Source of the DNA: Planktosalinus lacus | Lineage (GTDB): Bacteria > Bacteroidota > Bacteroidia > Flavobacteriales > Flavobacteriaceae | Reading direction: 5' to 3' | DNA length: 64,000 nucleotides | Assembly (NCBI RefSeq): GCF_014640155.1 | Contig: NZ_BMGK01000004.1 | Span: forward strand, 169,350-233,349 | Shown: positions 1 through 8,451 of the stretch, in pieces | Numbering within the stretch: the stretch's first letter is position 1 | Layout of the letters: each line of letters begins with the position of its first letter | Notes under the pieces: generated by a model | The model's input: the letters and a program-made list of their open reading frames with translations, nothing else | The model's database searches: none | What the model was told of the DNA's origin: nothing | Made by a program: the position numbers and the translations under genes

Positions 1-309
1 GATGGTAACAATGCAAAAGCCACCCGCGAAATTGACGGCGGTAAAGAAACGCTCAGCACCTCATTACCACTTGTAATTGGAGGGCAAAAAGGATTGGTAG
101 AAGAAAGTGATCTTCGCATCCCTAATATGAGAGGCATTATGCAAGCCCGCCAAAAACCCTTGAAAGTTGTTGAAGCGGTTGCTGCTGAAAGTGCTACCGG
201 AATTCAGTCTTTTGAAAAACCTGCACCCAAAGGAGCAGTGAAAATGGTTGACCCTGAAAATGTGGAAGAACTTATTAACCTGCTTCACAATGAAGCTAAA
301 GTAATTTAA
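1..309 (+). CDS. etfB: Electron transfer flavoprotein subunit beta (C-terminal part)
   Basis: This is the 3' end of a gene that begins before the window; 102 residues are visible in frame 1 from base 1. EtfB pairs with EtfA to carry electrons from acyl-CoA and other dehydrogenases to the quinone pool, and binds AMP. The visible part holds the family's C-terminal motif (REIDGG at residues 9-14 of the fragment, then SLPLVIGGQKGL and RIPNMRGIMQARQKPL). The stop at 307-309 is followed after 53 bases by etfA on the same strand, so the two are almost certainly one operon. No start or promoter can be judged. Confidence 0.95.
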   Translation, partial: DGNNAKATREIDGGKETLSTSLPLVIGGQKGLVEESDLRIPNMRGIMQARQKPLKVVEAVAAESATGIQSFEKPAPKGAVKMVDPENVEELINLLHNEAKVI

Positions 310-362
310 ACTTGCTGAGTATTTACGAATGAATTTGAAAAAAACAATTAAAGATTAAAACA

Positions 363-1331
363 ATGTCCGTACTAGTATATACAGAATCTGAACAAGGTAA
401 ATTTAAAAAAATAGCGCTGGAAGCAACTTCCTATGCAAAAGGAATAGCTGATATGATGGGCACCACAGTAACAGCTATAAGCATCAATGGAGGAAATGCT
501 GAGGAACTAGGTACTTATGGCGCTTCAAAAGTACTCGAAGTATCAGATAGCAAACTGGATCAGTTCAATGCAAAAGCATATGCTGATGCCATCGCACAGG
601 TAGCAAAAAAAGAAAACGCCCTTGTAGTCATTTTGAGTAGCAGTGCTAACAGTAAATTTTTGGCTCCGTTGCTCTCAGTTCAACTTGATGCCTCTTTTGC
701 ATCCAATGTGGTAGCACTTCCTGAAAGCACCTCACCATTTATTGTAAGATCTAGTGTTTTTACCAACAAAGCCTTTGCAAAAAATGAATTGAAAAACGAA
801 ATCAAGCTTATTGGACTTTCCAAAAACGCATTTGGTTTAAAAGAAAATAATACAGATGCTTCCGCGGAAGCATTTAGCCCATCCTTAAATGATGCTGACT
901 TTGCTGTCAAAGTTGAAGCAGTTGATAAAGTCACTGGTCAGGTAACCATTGCCGATGCCGAAATTGTGGTATCTGGTGGAAGAGGTTTAAAAGGTCCGGA
1001 AAACTGGGGAATGATAGAAGAACTCGCCGAAGTGCTGGGTGCTGCCACGGCCTGCTCAAAACCGGTAAGTGATATGGGATGGAGACCCCACAGCGAACAC
1101 GTAGGGCAAACCGGAAAACCGGTGGCCTCTAATTTATATATCGCAGTAGGAATTTCAGGTGCCATTCAACACCTTGCAGGTATCAATGCCTCTAAAGTAA
1201 AAGTCGTCATCAACAACGACCCCGAAGCACCTTTTTTCAAGGCAGCTGATTATGGTATTGTGGGCGATGCTTTTGAAGTAGTTCCTAAACTCATCGAAAA
1301 ATTAAAAGAATTTAAAGTCAATAACGCATAA
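363..1331 (+). CDS. etfA: Electron transfer flavoprotein subunit alpha
   Basis: 322 residues, normal for EtfA. The N-terminal half (about 1-190) is the ETF alpha/beta domain. The C-terminal half is the FAD-binding domain, with VVSGGRGLKGPENW near residue 202, then SKPVSDMGWRPHSEHVGQTGKPV and LYIAVGISGAIQHLAG, which bind FAD. It forms the cytoplasmic EtfAB heterodimer with the product of the upstream gene and passes electrons from fatty-acid and amino-acid catabolic dehydrogenases to ETF-quinone oxidoreductase. The ATG at 363 follows an A-rich stretch and has no Shine-Dalgarno sequence, as usual in this phylum. Confidence 0.97.
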   Translation: MSVLVYTESEQGKFKKIALEATSYAKGIADMMGTTVTAISINGGNAEELGTYGASKVLEVSDSKLDQFNAKAYADAIAQVAKKENALVVILSSSANSKFLAPLLSVQLDASFASNVVALPESTSPFIVRSSVFTNKAFAKNELKNEIKLIGLSKNAFGLKENNTDASAEAFSPSLNDADFAVKVEAVDKVTGQVTIADAEIVVSGGRGLKGPENWGMIEELAEVLGAATACSKPVSDMGWRPHSEHVGQTGKPVASNLYIAVGISGAIQHLAGINASKVKVVINNDPEAPFFKAADYGIVGDAFEVVPKLIEKLKEFKVNNA

Positions 1332-1354
1332 TTTTTTATAAATTGTGCCTCTAT

Positions 1355-1548
1355 TTAGGGCTGTTTAAGAAGTGGTTTAATCTTTTTTGATTGATGCGAA
1401 AAATGATGATTTTTGTCTCATATGAAGACTTTTTTGAGTTGTATAGCCATAGCTATGGAAGGAAAAAAAGACAAGTATGGGCCTAAAAAGAGCATTTTTT
1501 TAGCCAATTGAAAAAAGTTTAAACCACTTCTCAATAAGTTTTAGCCCT
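1355..1548. repeat. Imperfect long inverted repeat, possible MITE-like or dispersed palindromic element
   Basis: The etfA to BFN gap is almost filled by an imperfect inverted repeat. The left arm around 1357-1395 contains AGAAGTGGTTTAA. The right arm around 1505-1546 contains TTTAAACCACTTCT, and over 22 aligned bases the arms agree at 18 positions, with an outer AGGGCT/AGCCCT pair. The centre holds a perfect CCATAGCTATGG palindrome at 1449-1460. CTGTTTAA occurs directly at 1361-1368 and again at 1547-1554, which could be a target duplication or part of the repeat. No transposase is encoded. Confidence 0.5.
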
Positions 1549-1578
1549 GTTTAAACAACCTTTTGGTTTGAATCACTT

Positions 1579-2202
1579 ATGAGCTTAGTTCGACTTAACA
1601 TTAAAGGAATTTCATACAGCCAAACTCAAAACGGAGCCTATGCCCTGATTTTAAGTGAAGTGGATGGCGAACGCAAACTTCCCATAGTGATTGGCGCTTT
1701 TGAAGCTCAGTCAATAGCAATTGCTTTGGAAAAAGAAATCAAACCTCCAAGACCGCTCACCCACGATTTATTTAAAAACTTTGCTGACCGTTTTGAAATA
1801 CAGGTCAAACAAGTGATTATCCACAAATTGGTGGACGGTGTGTTTTTTTCCAGCATTATTTGTGAAAGGGACAAAATAGAAGAAATCATCGATGCCAGAA
1901 CCAGTGATGCTATAGCGCTTGCCCTCCGGTTCAACGCTCCAATTTTTACTTATAAAAACATACTTGAAAAAGCGGGTATTTATCTAAAACCAAGCCCCCG
2001 AAAAAAGGACAAAGATGAAACTGAACAAGCAATTCTGGAGCAATTGATGACAGACGATACAGAATCAAAAAAGAAAACTTCAAAAAGCTATAAAAGCTAT
2101 TCTCTAAAAGAGCTGCACAACCTGCTTGACAAAGCAGTAAACAATGAAGACTATGAGAAAGCAGCCCTGATCAGAGACGAAATCTCCAAAAGGGAAAAAT
2201 AA
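1579..2202 (+). CDS. Bifunctional nuclease (BFN) domain protein with C-terminal UVR motif
   Basis: 207 residues. Residues about 10-130 form the BFN/DUF151 domain: LILSEVDGERKLPIVIGAFEAQSIAIALE, then a segment ending SDAIALALRFNAPIF. A charged linker follows (about 135-165), and the C-terminal 38 residues form a UvrB/UvrC-type UVR helix hairpin (YSLKELHNLLDKAVNNEDYE). Plant BFN proteins were reported to cleave RNA and DNA; the bacterial role is not settled and nuclease activity here is only an inference from family. It stands 12 bases upstream of the nucleoside transporter gene on the same strand, so the two are probably co-transcribed. Confidence 0.85.
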   Translation: MSLVRLNIKGISYSQTQNGAYALILSEVDGERKLPIVIGAFEAQSIAIALEKEIKPPRPLTHDLFKNFADRFEIQVKQVIIHKLVDGVFFSSIICERDKIEEIIDARTSDAIALALRFNAPIFTYKNILEKAGIYLKPSPRKKDKDETEQAILEQLMTDDTESKKKTSKSYKSYSLKELHNLLDKAVNNEDYEKAALIRDEISKREK

Positions 2203-2214
2203 CCCGACACCACT

Positions 2215-3909
2215 ATGATTAGATTTTTATTCCTCAGTGTATGTTTCCTTTTATCTCAGGGAATTTTTGCACAAAGCATTGAAAAAGACTGGACCTTTTC
2301 ATCCATCACTCAGGAATCAAACCCACTTTTTGAAATCAACCAGGACAAAGATTCCATCAGTTTTAACAATGGTACTTTTCAGTACTCCCTTTCGGCAAAA
2401 GACAACCTAAACGCATCGGGTGACTATATTTTACAGAACAATTTACTGGTGTTATTTTACAATGCTCCAAAAGACACTATAAGGCGGTATCGCATTCAGG
2501 AATTAACTGATGACAAACTGGTTTTTACAGAAAACAACACTACTTACAGTTTTGAAGAACGATCATCAACTTTAACCGAAACTTTGCAAAAGGAAATGAT
2601 ACCAAGTGCCGGGTTTTCAATGGACAGCCTGTGGCGTGGTGTGATGGGAATGAGTGTTTTACTTATCCTTGCCTTTTTACTGAGCAGTAACAAAAAACAC
2701 ATCCGATGGAAAACTGTTGGAGTTGGCTTAAGCGCACAACTACTACTTGCCATAGGTGTTTTAAAGGTTCCTTTCATTCAAAGTTCATTTGAATTTGTGG
2801 GAAAAATATTTGTGAAAATTCTCGATTTCACACAGGCAGGAAGTGAATTCCTCCTGGGGGGAATGATGAATGTAGAAAGCTTTGGGTTTATCTTTTTATT
2901 TCAGGTACTGCCCACAATTATTTTCTTCTCAGCTTTGACCTCTGTGTTGTTTTACCTCGGTTTTATTCAAGTTGTAGTGAAAGGGCTCGCCTGGGTTTTA
3001 ACACGTTTGATGGGTATTTCAGGAGCTGAAAGTTTATCGGTGGCCGGAAACATTTTCTTGGGACAAACCGAAGCCCCTTTAATGATCAAAGCCTATCTTG
3101 AAAAAATGAGTAAGTCTGAAATGTTGTTGGTGATGGTGGGCGGAATGGCTACCGTTGCCGGAGGTGTGCTAGCAGCATACATTGGCTTTTTAGGCGGTGA
3201 AGACGAGGTGATGAAAATATTTTATGCAAAACACCTCTTGACTGCCTCTGTAATGGCAGCGCCGGGAGCTATCGTCATCTCAAAAATGCTGTATCCCGAA
3301 ACACAAAAAATTACCAATGAAATAGGGGTTTCTGAAGATAAAATCGGCTCAAACATTCTGGATGCCATCGCCAACGGAACCACCGAAGGACTCAAACTGG
3401 CCGCCAATGTGGGTGCAATGTTATTGGTATTCATAGCCTTTATCGCAATGATCAATTATGGTTTTGAAAAAATTGGTGATATAACCACCCTCAACAATTG
3501 GGTTGCTTTAAGCACACCCTATGAGAAATTCTCACTTGAATTTATGTTGGGATATATTTTTGCTCCCCTGATGTGGTTGATTGGAGTAGCGCAGGAAGAT
3601 ATGGCATTGATGGGACAATTATTGGGTATTAAATTAGTCGCCAGTGAATTTGTGGGCTACATACAATTAGCCGACTTAAAAAACACTGCCAACCTAATTA
3701 GTTTCAACTACGAAAAATCGGTGATTATGGCCACCTATATGTTGTGCGGTTTTGCAAACTTTGCATCCATCGGAATCCAAATAGGTGGGATAGGTTCCCT
3801 GGCTCCCGGACAACGTAAAACCCTTTCAGAGTTTGGCATCAAGGCATTGATTGGGGGAACCTTAGCCTCATTGCTTTCAGCAACTATAGCCGGGATGATC
3901 ATCGGCTAA
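2215..3909 (+). CDS. Concentrative nucleoside transporter (CNT/NupC family) with periplasmic N-terminal extension
   Basis: 564 residues, longer than a plain CNT of about 400. A signal-like segment (MIRFLFLSVCFLLSQGIFAQ) is followed by about 110 soluble, beta-rich residues resembling a lipocalin-type domain. From about 140 the membrane transporter begins. The CNT signature region GNIFLGQTEAPLMIKAYL is clear near 275-295, as are the conserved GVAQEDM and the C-terminal CGFANFASIGIQIGGIGSLAP. It should import nucleosides with an ion gradient across the inner membrane. The upstream nuclease-like gene (12-base gap) suggests salvage of nucleic-acid breakdown products, but that link is inference. 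Confidence 0.9.
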   Translation: MIRFLFLSVCFLLSQGIFAQSIEKDWTFSSITQESNPLFEINQDKDSISFNNGTFQYSLSAKDNLNASGDYILQNNLLVLFYNAPKDTIRRYRIQELTDDKLVFTENNTTYSFEERSSTLTETLQKEMIPSAGFSMDSLWRGVMGMSVLLILAFLLSSNKKHIRWKTVGVGLSAQLLLAIGVLKVPFIQSSFEFVGKIFVKILDFTQAGSEFLLGGMMNVESFGFIFLFQVLPTIIFFSALTSVLFYLGFIQVVVKGLAWVLTRLMGISGAESLSVAGNIFLGQTEAPLMIKAYLEKMSKSEMLLVMVGGMATVAGGVLAAYIGFLGGEDEVMKIFYAKHLLTASVMAAPGAIVISKMLYPETQKITNEIGVSEDKIGSNILDAIANGTTEGLKLAANVGAMLLVFIAFIAMINYGFEKIGDITTLNNWVALSTPYEKFSLEFMLGYIFAPLMWLIGVAQEDMALMGQLLGIKLVASEFVGYIQLADLKNTANLISFNYEKSVIMATYMLCGFANFASIGIQIGGIGSLAPGQRKTLSEFGIKALIGGTLASLLSATIAGMIIG

Positions 3910-3927
3910 CCAATTCCTGCGACTTTG

Positions 3928-3980
3928 TACTACGAAGCTTTATATCCTCTGAAGCTTCAGTAAAAGAGGAAAGCGTAGTA
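3928..3980. other. Stem-loop downstream of the nucleoside transporter gene
   Basis: TACTACG at 3928-3934 pairs with CGTAGTA at 3974-3980, and inside this GCTTT and CCTCT pair with AGAGG and AAAGC across small bulges; the tip contains the palindrome GAAGCTTC. There is no following T-run, so it is a weak candidate terminator or an RNA-processing or end-protection hairpin. The rest of the 281-base gap up to thyA is AT-rich with no recognised feature. Confidence 0.4.
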
Positions 3981-4190
3981 GTAAGGCGGAAATCTTGGAC
4001 ATTAAAACTCAGTATTGGTTAATAACTTTTTATAGAAAAACTAAACTTTCCAAACACATTCAAAAGCTTTTTTTTATTTTCGGTTTGTAGTAAGAAACTC
4101 AACTATATAATCTTAATTGATTAACTCCATTGAACTTAAAGCTTACCTCACCAAGTTGAATTGGGGACAGAAAAAAGATAAAAAAGAAAT

Positions 4191-5042
4191 ATGAAACAAT
4201 ACCACGACCTCGTTAAACATGTAATGGAAAACGGCACTTTTAAAGGTGACCGCACCGGTACCGGAACTAAAAGTGTATTTGGCTACCAAATGCGTTTTGA
4301 CCTCAGCGAAGGCTTTCCCATGGTGACCACCAAAAAACTGCACTTAAAATCCATCATTTACGAATTGCTTTGGTTTTTAAAAGGTGAGACTAACATTGGT
4401 TATCTTCAGGAAAATGGCGTGAAAATATGGAACGCCTGGGCCGATGAAAACGGCGACCTGGGCCCTGTTTACGGCCACCAATGGCGCAACTGGAACAGTG
4501 AAAACATCGATCAAATCAGTGAACTCATTGAGACCCTCAAAACAAACCCCAACAGCCGCCGAATGCTGGTTTCTGCATGGAACCCAAGCGTGCTGCCCGA
4601 CACCTCAGTATCCTTTAGCGAAAATGTGGCAAACGGCAAAGCTGCTCTACCACCTTGCCACGCCTTTTTTCAGTTTTATGTATCACCACCCGATGAGTCA
4701 AAAGGAGAAACCAATGGTAAACTCTCCTGCCAACTCTACCAACGCAGTGCTGACATCTTTCTCGGTGTACCATTTAACATTGCTTCTTATGCGCTGCTTA
4801 CTATGATGATTGCCCAGGCTTGTGATTTGGAAGCCGGCGACTTTGTGCATACCTTCGGCGATGCACACATCTATTCAAACCATATGGAACAACTGGAATT
4901 GCAACTTTCAAGAGAACCAAGAGCCTTACCCAAAATGATTCTCAATCCTGAAGTAAAAAATATCTTTGATTTTAACTTTGAAGACTTTACCTTAGTCGAT
5001 TATAATCCGCATCCACATATAAAAGGAGCGGTTGCTGTTTAA
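4191..5042 (+). CDS. thyA: Thymidylate synthase
   Basis: 283 residues against 264 for the E. coli enzyme. It converts dUMP and methylenetetrahydrofolate to dTMP and dihydrofolate. The N-terminal phosphate-binding [11 protein letters not shown], the [10 protein letters not shown] stretch and the nucleophile Cys156 in [10 protein letters not shown] are all present, as is the [14 protein letters not shown] substrate-binding segment. Small insertions flank the active-site cysteine ([14 protein letters not shown] before it, [11 protein letters not shown] after it) and account for the extra length. The dihydrofolate it makes would be recycled by the DHFR fusion two genes downstream, an arrangement common in bacteria. 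Confidence 0.98.
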   Translation: MKQYHDLVKHVMENGTFKGDRTGTGTKSVFGYQMRFDLSEGFPMVTTKKLHLKSIIYELLWFLKGETNIGYLQENGVKIWNAWADENGDLGPVYGHQWRNWNSENIDQISELIETLKTNPNSRRMLVSAWNPSVLPDTSVSFSENVANGKAALPPCHAFFQFYVSPPDESKGETNGKLSCQLYQRSADIFLGVPFNIASYALLTMMIAQACDLEAGDFVHTFGDAHIYSNHMEQLELQLSREPRALPKMILNPEVKNIFDFNFEDFTLVDYNPHPHIKGAVAV

Positions 5043-5063
5043 CAATTTAAAATACCCCAACTT

Positions 5064-5495
5064 ATGAAATACCTTATTTTAGTACTTTGTTTTTCATTTA
5101 CCTTTACAGGTTTTGCCCAGGAAACATGGGGAAATGTTGACAAAAACAAAGTGTCCATGAAAGAAATTGCCCCGGTTTGGCCAGGTTGTGAAAGCAATGA
5201 CGTTGCCAAAACCGATGCCTGCTTTAACCAAAAACTGGCGCAACACATTCAATCCAATTTTCGCTATCCTACCAATGCCTGGAAAAATAATATCCAGGAA
5301 CGCATTGTGGTGACCTTCATTGTCAACACCAAAGGAGAAGTGGAAATCAAAAAAGTTGAAGGCAAAAACAAAGAACTTAAGGAGGAGGCACAAAGAAACA
5401 TCTTGTCCATTCCCAAAATGAAACCGGGCATGCTTGCCGGAAAACCGAAAGCCATTGAGTATATGGTGCCTTTTAATTTTAAAACCGGTAAATAA
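5064..5495 (+). CDS. TonB C-terminal domain protein (energy-transducer-like), exported
   Basis: 143 residues with a Sec signal peptide (MKYLILVLCFSFTFTGFAQ). After about 50 residues a TonB_C domain follows: FRYPTNAWKNNIQERIVVTFIVNTKGEV, then an IPKMKPGMLAGKPKAIEYMVPFNF ending, typical of the small periplasmic TonB-like proteins abundant in flavobacteria. It has no N-terminal membrane anchor beyond the signal peptide and no Pro-rich spacer, so it is unlikely to be the TonB of the ExbBD complex. It lies between thyA and the DHFR fusion with gaps of about 20 bases, probably in the same operon. Its function is unknown. Confidence 0.85.
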   Translation: MKYLILVLCFSFTFTGFAQETWGNVDKNKVSMKEIAPVWPGCESNDVAKTDACFNQKLAQHIQSNFRYPTNAWKNNIQERIVVTFIVNTKGEVEIKKVEGKNKELKEEAQRNILSIPKMKPGMLAGKPKAIEYMVPFNFKTGK

Positions 5496-5515
5496 CTATC
5501 AGTCTCAACACCACC

Positions 5516-6394
5516 ATGAGTAAGCAAAATAACAACCCACAAAACGAAGACCGCGAGCAATTTCTGTACGCCCAGGACCGAATCCGTCAAAAAAAACGAC
5601 TCAATCAACACTTTGTAGTGTTTCTTGTTGGCTCGGCTTTTATTATTGTTCTCGACCAGGTGATGGGGGTGGGTGAAAATATTCCCGTTCAAAATTGGTA
5701 TATCTGGGCCATCCTTATCTGGGCGTTCTTTTTTCTCATTCACGCCTTAAACGTCTTTTTCACCAACCGCTTTATGGGTAAAAAATGGGAAAACGAGCAA
5801 CTCGACAAACTCAAAGCAAAACAACAAAAAAGAATTAAAGAACTTCAGGCGAAAGTAGATAAAGACATGCCGTTACCGGAAATATCGGTACAAAAACCAC
5901 AAAAAAATCAAACCCTTACCATCATCGCCGCAGCTGCTGAAAACGATGCCCTTGGAAAAGACAACGATTTAGTATGGCACCTGCCTGACGACTTTAAACG
6001 CTTTAAAAAGCTCACCACAGGACACCATATCATCATGGGCCGAAAAACATTTGAAACCTTCCCGGAACCACTACCTAACAGAATTCACGTGGTGATCACC
6101 CGTGATAAAACCTATAAGAAGTTTGGTGCCGTAGTCGTGCATTCCCTTAAAGAAGCATTGGAACTTGCTAAAAGTGACGATCAACCATTCATCATTGGCG
6201 GTGGCGAAATCTACAAACAAAGCCTGGAATATGCTGATAAAATCGAACTTACCCGGGTGCACGCCGAAGTAGCAGCAGATACCTTTTTTCCACACATTGA
6301 CGAACACAAATGGAAAGTGGTAAACGAAGAACACCACCCCAAAGATGAGAAACACGAGTATGCGTTTAGCTATTTGACTTATGTACGAAAGTAA
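5516..6394 (+). CDS. folA: 2TM-domain / dihydrofolate reductase fusion
   Basis: 292 residues in one uninterrupted frame. Residues 1-30 are charged, 32-46 and 62-82 are two membrane helices of a 2TM-type domain, 88-118 is a Lys/Glu/Gln-rich probable coiled coil, and from about 132 a complete DHFR follows. The DHFR part has TIIAAAAENDALGKDNDLVWHLP, Asp159 at the position of the catalytic Asp27 of E. coli DHFR, HIIMGRKTFE, VVITRD and FIIGGGEIYKQ. It should reduce the dihydrofolate produced by ThyA, but tethered to the cytoplasmic face of the inner membrane. A separate start inside the frame for a soluble DHFR is possible: Met118 precedes the domain. Confidence 0.9.
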   Translation: MSKQNNNPQNEDREQFLYAQDRIRQKKRLNQHFVVFLVGSAFIIVLDQVMGVGENIPVQNWYIWAILIWAFFFLIHALNVFFTNRFMGKKWENEQLDKLKAKQQKRIKELQAKVDKDMPLPEISVQKPQKNQTLTIIAAAAENDALGKDNDLVWHLPDDFKRFKKLTTGHHIIMGRKTFETFPEPLPNRIHVVITRDKTYKKFGAVVVHSLKEALELAKSDDQPFIIGGGEIYKQSLEYADKIELTRVHAEVAADTFFPHIDEHKWKVVNEEHHPKDEKHEYAFSYLTYVRK

Positions 6395-6426
6395 TAACAA
6401 TTCCCCTTTAAGGTTCTTTGCAAAAA

Positions 6427-6434
6427 TACCTTTG
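6427..6434 (+). promoter_or_regulatory. Candidate -7 box (TACCTTTG) for the fructosamine-kinase-like gene
   Basis: TACCTTTG matches the Bacteroidota -7 consensus TAnnTTTG and lies 10 bases before the GTG start at 6445, implying a very short leader. No clear TTTG is found 17-23 bases upstream, so the call is weak. Confidence 0.3.
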
Positions 6435-6444
6435 AGAACTTTGC

Positions 6445-7311
6445 GTGAAAAACAGTGAATCCATATCAAATATCTTACAAAACATCCTCCAACAGGAAAA
6501 ACTAAAACTCCTGAACCACCAGCCACTCAACGGTGGCGATATCAATGAAGTAACCCTCCTGAAAACCAACAAAGGCAACTATGTTCTCAAAACAAACGAT
6601 GCCAACCGCTTTCCAAAAATGTTTGAAGCAGAAGTTAAAGGGCTCCGCCTTCTAAAAAGCACCCAAACATTTTGCATTCCTGAAGTCATCAATGTAGGTG
6701 AAACCGAAAACCAATCCTATCTCTTGATGGAATACATCGCCGAAGGACAAAAACAAACCGTCTTTTGGGTAACCTTTGGATTTCAATTGGCACAACTCCA
6801 TCAAACCACATCACCGCAATTTGGCCTCGACCACAACAACTACATCGGCAGTCTGCCCCAAAAAAATGATGGAAACCATACCCATGCTGCTGATTTTTAC
6901 CTCGAAAAAAGACTCCTCCCCCAACTGGACCTCGCAGCAACAAAAGGCTTTTCTTTTCAGAACCTCAATAGTTTTTACTACAACATACAGCAAGAGATTC
7001 CTGAAGAACCACCCGCACTCATCCACGGCGACCTCTGGAATGGCAACTATCTGACAGATGAAAACGGAAACCCTTGCCTGATTGACCCGGCGGTATGTTT
7101 CGCTTCACGCGAAATGGACCTCGCTATGATGCAGCTCTTTGGTGGTTTCCCCGAAAGGGTATTTGAAAGCTATCACCATGCATTTCCTTTACAACCCGGT
7201 TGGAAAACCCGCACCGACCTCTGGCAACTCTACTACCTGCTCGTGCACCTCAACCTCTTTGGGAGCGGCTACTATAATTCCGTAAACACCATCCTTAAGA
7301 AGTATTCCTGA
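6445..7311 (+). CDS. Fructosamine kinase family protein (aminoglycoside-phosphotransferase fold)
   Basis: 288 residues, the normal family length. It starts at GTG, since no better ATG lies upstream and the APH fold begins soon after. A nucleotide-binding region (GGDINEVTLLKTNKGNYVLKTN) is followed by LLMEYIAEG. The catalytic loop HGDLWNGNYL is at about 192-201, and the metal-binding LIDPAVCFASREMDLAMMQLFGG follows. Family members phosphorylate ketosamines such as ribulosamine or fructosamine on proteins, which then de-glycate spontaneously. The actual substrate cannot be read from sequence. It lies 50 bases downstream of the DHFR fusion. Confidence 0.88.
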   Translation: MKNSESISNILQNILQQEKLKLLNHQPLNGGDINEVTLLKTNKGNYVLKTNDANRFPKMFEAEVKGLRLLKSTQTFCIPEVINVGETENQSYLLMEYIAEGQKQTVFWVTFGFQLAQLHQTTSPQFGLDHNNYIGSLPQKNDGNHTHAADFYLEKRLLPQLDLAATKGFSFQNLNSFYYNIQQEIPEEPPALIHGDLWNGNYLTDENGNPCLIDPAVCFASREMDLAMMQLFGGFPERVFESYHHAFPLQPGWKTRTDLWQLYYLLVHLNLFGSGYYNSVNTILKKYS

Positions 7312-7375
7312 TTTATTTTGTTATTTTTGTTAAATTAAAGTAATGGAAAATTACCAAAACCACCGTTACATAAAA

Positions 7376-7407
7376 CTTTGAACATTGAACCTAAAACATT
7401 GAACCAT
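7376..7407. repeat. TTGAAC-type degenerate intergenic repeat
   Basis: TTGAAC occurs at 7378, 7385 and 7399 (spacings 7 and 14) directly before fabD. The same hexamer with almost the same spacing, in inverse orientation, lies at 41820-41847, and related copies are at 59223-59304. Confidence 0.5.
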
Positions 7408-7410
7408 ATT

Positions 7411-8295
7411 ATGAACGCATATATCTTCCCCGGTCAAGGCGCCCAGTTTACCGGAATGGGCAAAGACCTCTACGACAACTCAGACATTGCTAAAAAACGC
7501 TTTCAGCAAGCCAACGAGATACTGGGCTTTGACATCACCAAAATCATTTTTGAAGGTACAGCTGACGAACTCAAGGAAACCAAAGTCACCCAGCCCGCCA
7601 TCTTTTTGCATTCGGTGATACTCGCCGAAGTGCTGGGAGATTCATTCAAGCCCGATATGGTTGCAGGACATTCCCTTGGGGAGTTCTCAGCTTTGGTGGC
7701 CAACAAGACCCTTCAGTTTGAAGATGCCTTAAAACTGGTCTCCAAACGCGCACTCGCCATGCAAAAAGCCTGTGAAAAGCAACCTTCAACCATGGCAGCC
7801 GTTTTGGGTCTCGAAGACCATATCGTAGAAGCCGTTTGCGCTGATGTGGAGGGCATTGTGGTAGCCGCCAACTACAACTGCCCAGGCCAGCTGGTGATTT
7901 CAGGGGAAGTAAAAGCCGTGGAAGAAGCCTGCGAACGCTTAAAAGAACGCGGTGCCAGACGAGCATTATTACTTCCTGTGGGCGGTGCTTTTCACTCACC
8001 CTTGATGGAACCCGCCCGTGAAGAACTTGCCAAAGCCATTGAAAGCACACCCTTTGCAACGCCCATGTGCCCCGTCTATCAAAACGTAAGCACCTTTGCC
8101 GTAACCGACCCCGAGGAAATCAAAAAGAACCTCATCTTTCAGCTCACCGCCCCGGTTAAATGGACCCAAAGCGTCCAAAACATGGTAAGCGATGGCGCCA
8201 CCAAATTCATCGAAGTAGGCCCCGGAAACGTGCTACAAGGCCTGGTCAAAAAAATACACAAAGACGCTGTGACTGAAGCTGCAAAATTTGATTAA
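7411..8295 (+). CDS. fabD: Malonyl-CoA:acyl carrier protein transacylase
   Basis: 294 residues from the ATG at 7411. The frame stays open upstream to 7378, but that stretch is the TTGAAC repeat, and the shorter start gives the family's usual opening YIFPGQGAQ. The nucleophile Ser88 sits in GHSLGEFSAL, and the partner His in GGAFHSPLM at about 195. The enzyme loads malonate on ACP for fatty-acid synthesis. The hairpin right after the stop ends its transcription, and the gene converges on the amidohydrolase. GC content and codon use look like those of a well-expressed housekeeping gene. Confidence 0.97.
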   Translation: MNAYIFPGQGAQFTGMGKDLYDNSDIAKKRFQQANEILGFDITKIIFEGTADELKETKVTQPAIFLHSVILAEVLGDSFKPDMVAGHSLGEFSALVANKTLQFEDALKLVSKRALAMQKACEKQPSTMAAVLGLEDHIVEAVCADVEGIVVAANYNCPGQLVISGEVKAVEEACERLKERGARRALLLPVGGAFHSPLMEPAREELAKAIESTPFATPMCPVYQNVSTFAVTDPEEIKKNLIFQLTAPVKWTQSVQNMVSDGATKFIEVGPGNVLQGLVKKIHKDAVTEAAKFD

Positions 8296-8299
8296 AAAA

Positions 8300-8332
8300 A
8301 ACCCTCTCAGGGTTTTAAACCCTGAGAGGGTT
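8300..8332. terminator. Bidirectional hairpin terminator after fabD
   Basis: A perfect 16-base inverted repeat: AACCCTCTCAGGGTTT at 8300-8315 pairs with AAACCCTGAGAGGGTT at 8317-8332. A run of A precedes it and TT follows, so it can act for fabD and possibly for the convergent amidohydrolase gene ending at 8452. Confidence 0.8.
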
Positions 8333-8451
8333 ATATGCTGTAAAAATCAGCTCAATCTGAGCACTGCCACTGAATACTGAACACTATTTCTTGGAATTTG
8401 GTGCTTGCTTTTTGGTATTTAAAATGTTCCTGCAGTCCTAAGTCAACACCA

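Noticed and set aside
4024-4190. Possible folate (THF) riboswitch before thyA
   Set aside because: No conserved pseudoknot or THF-type motif was recognised; the region is plain AT-rich sequence.
5264-5743. 159-codon minus-strand frame across the TonB-like and DHFR fusion genes
   Set aside because: It spans the boundary of two real genes in the opposite direction and shows no signal or family motif.
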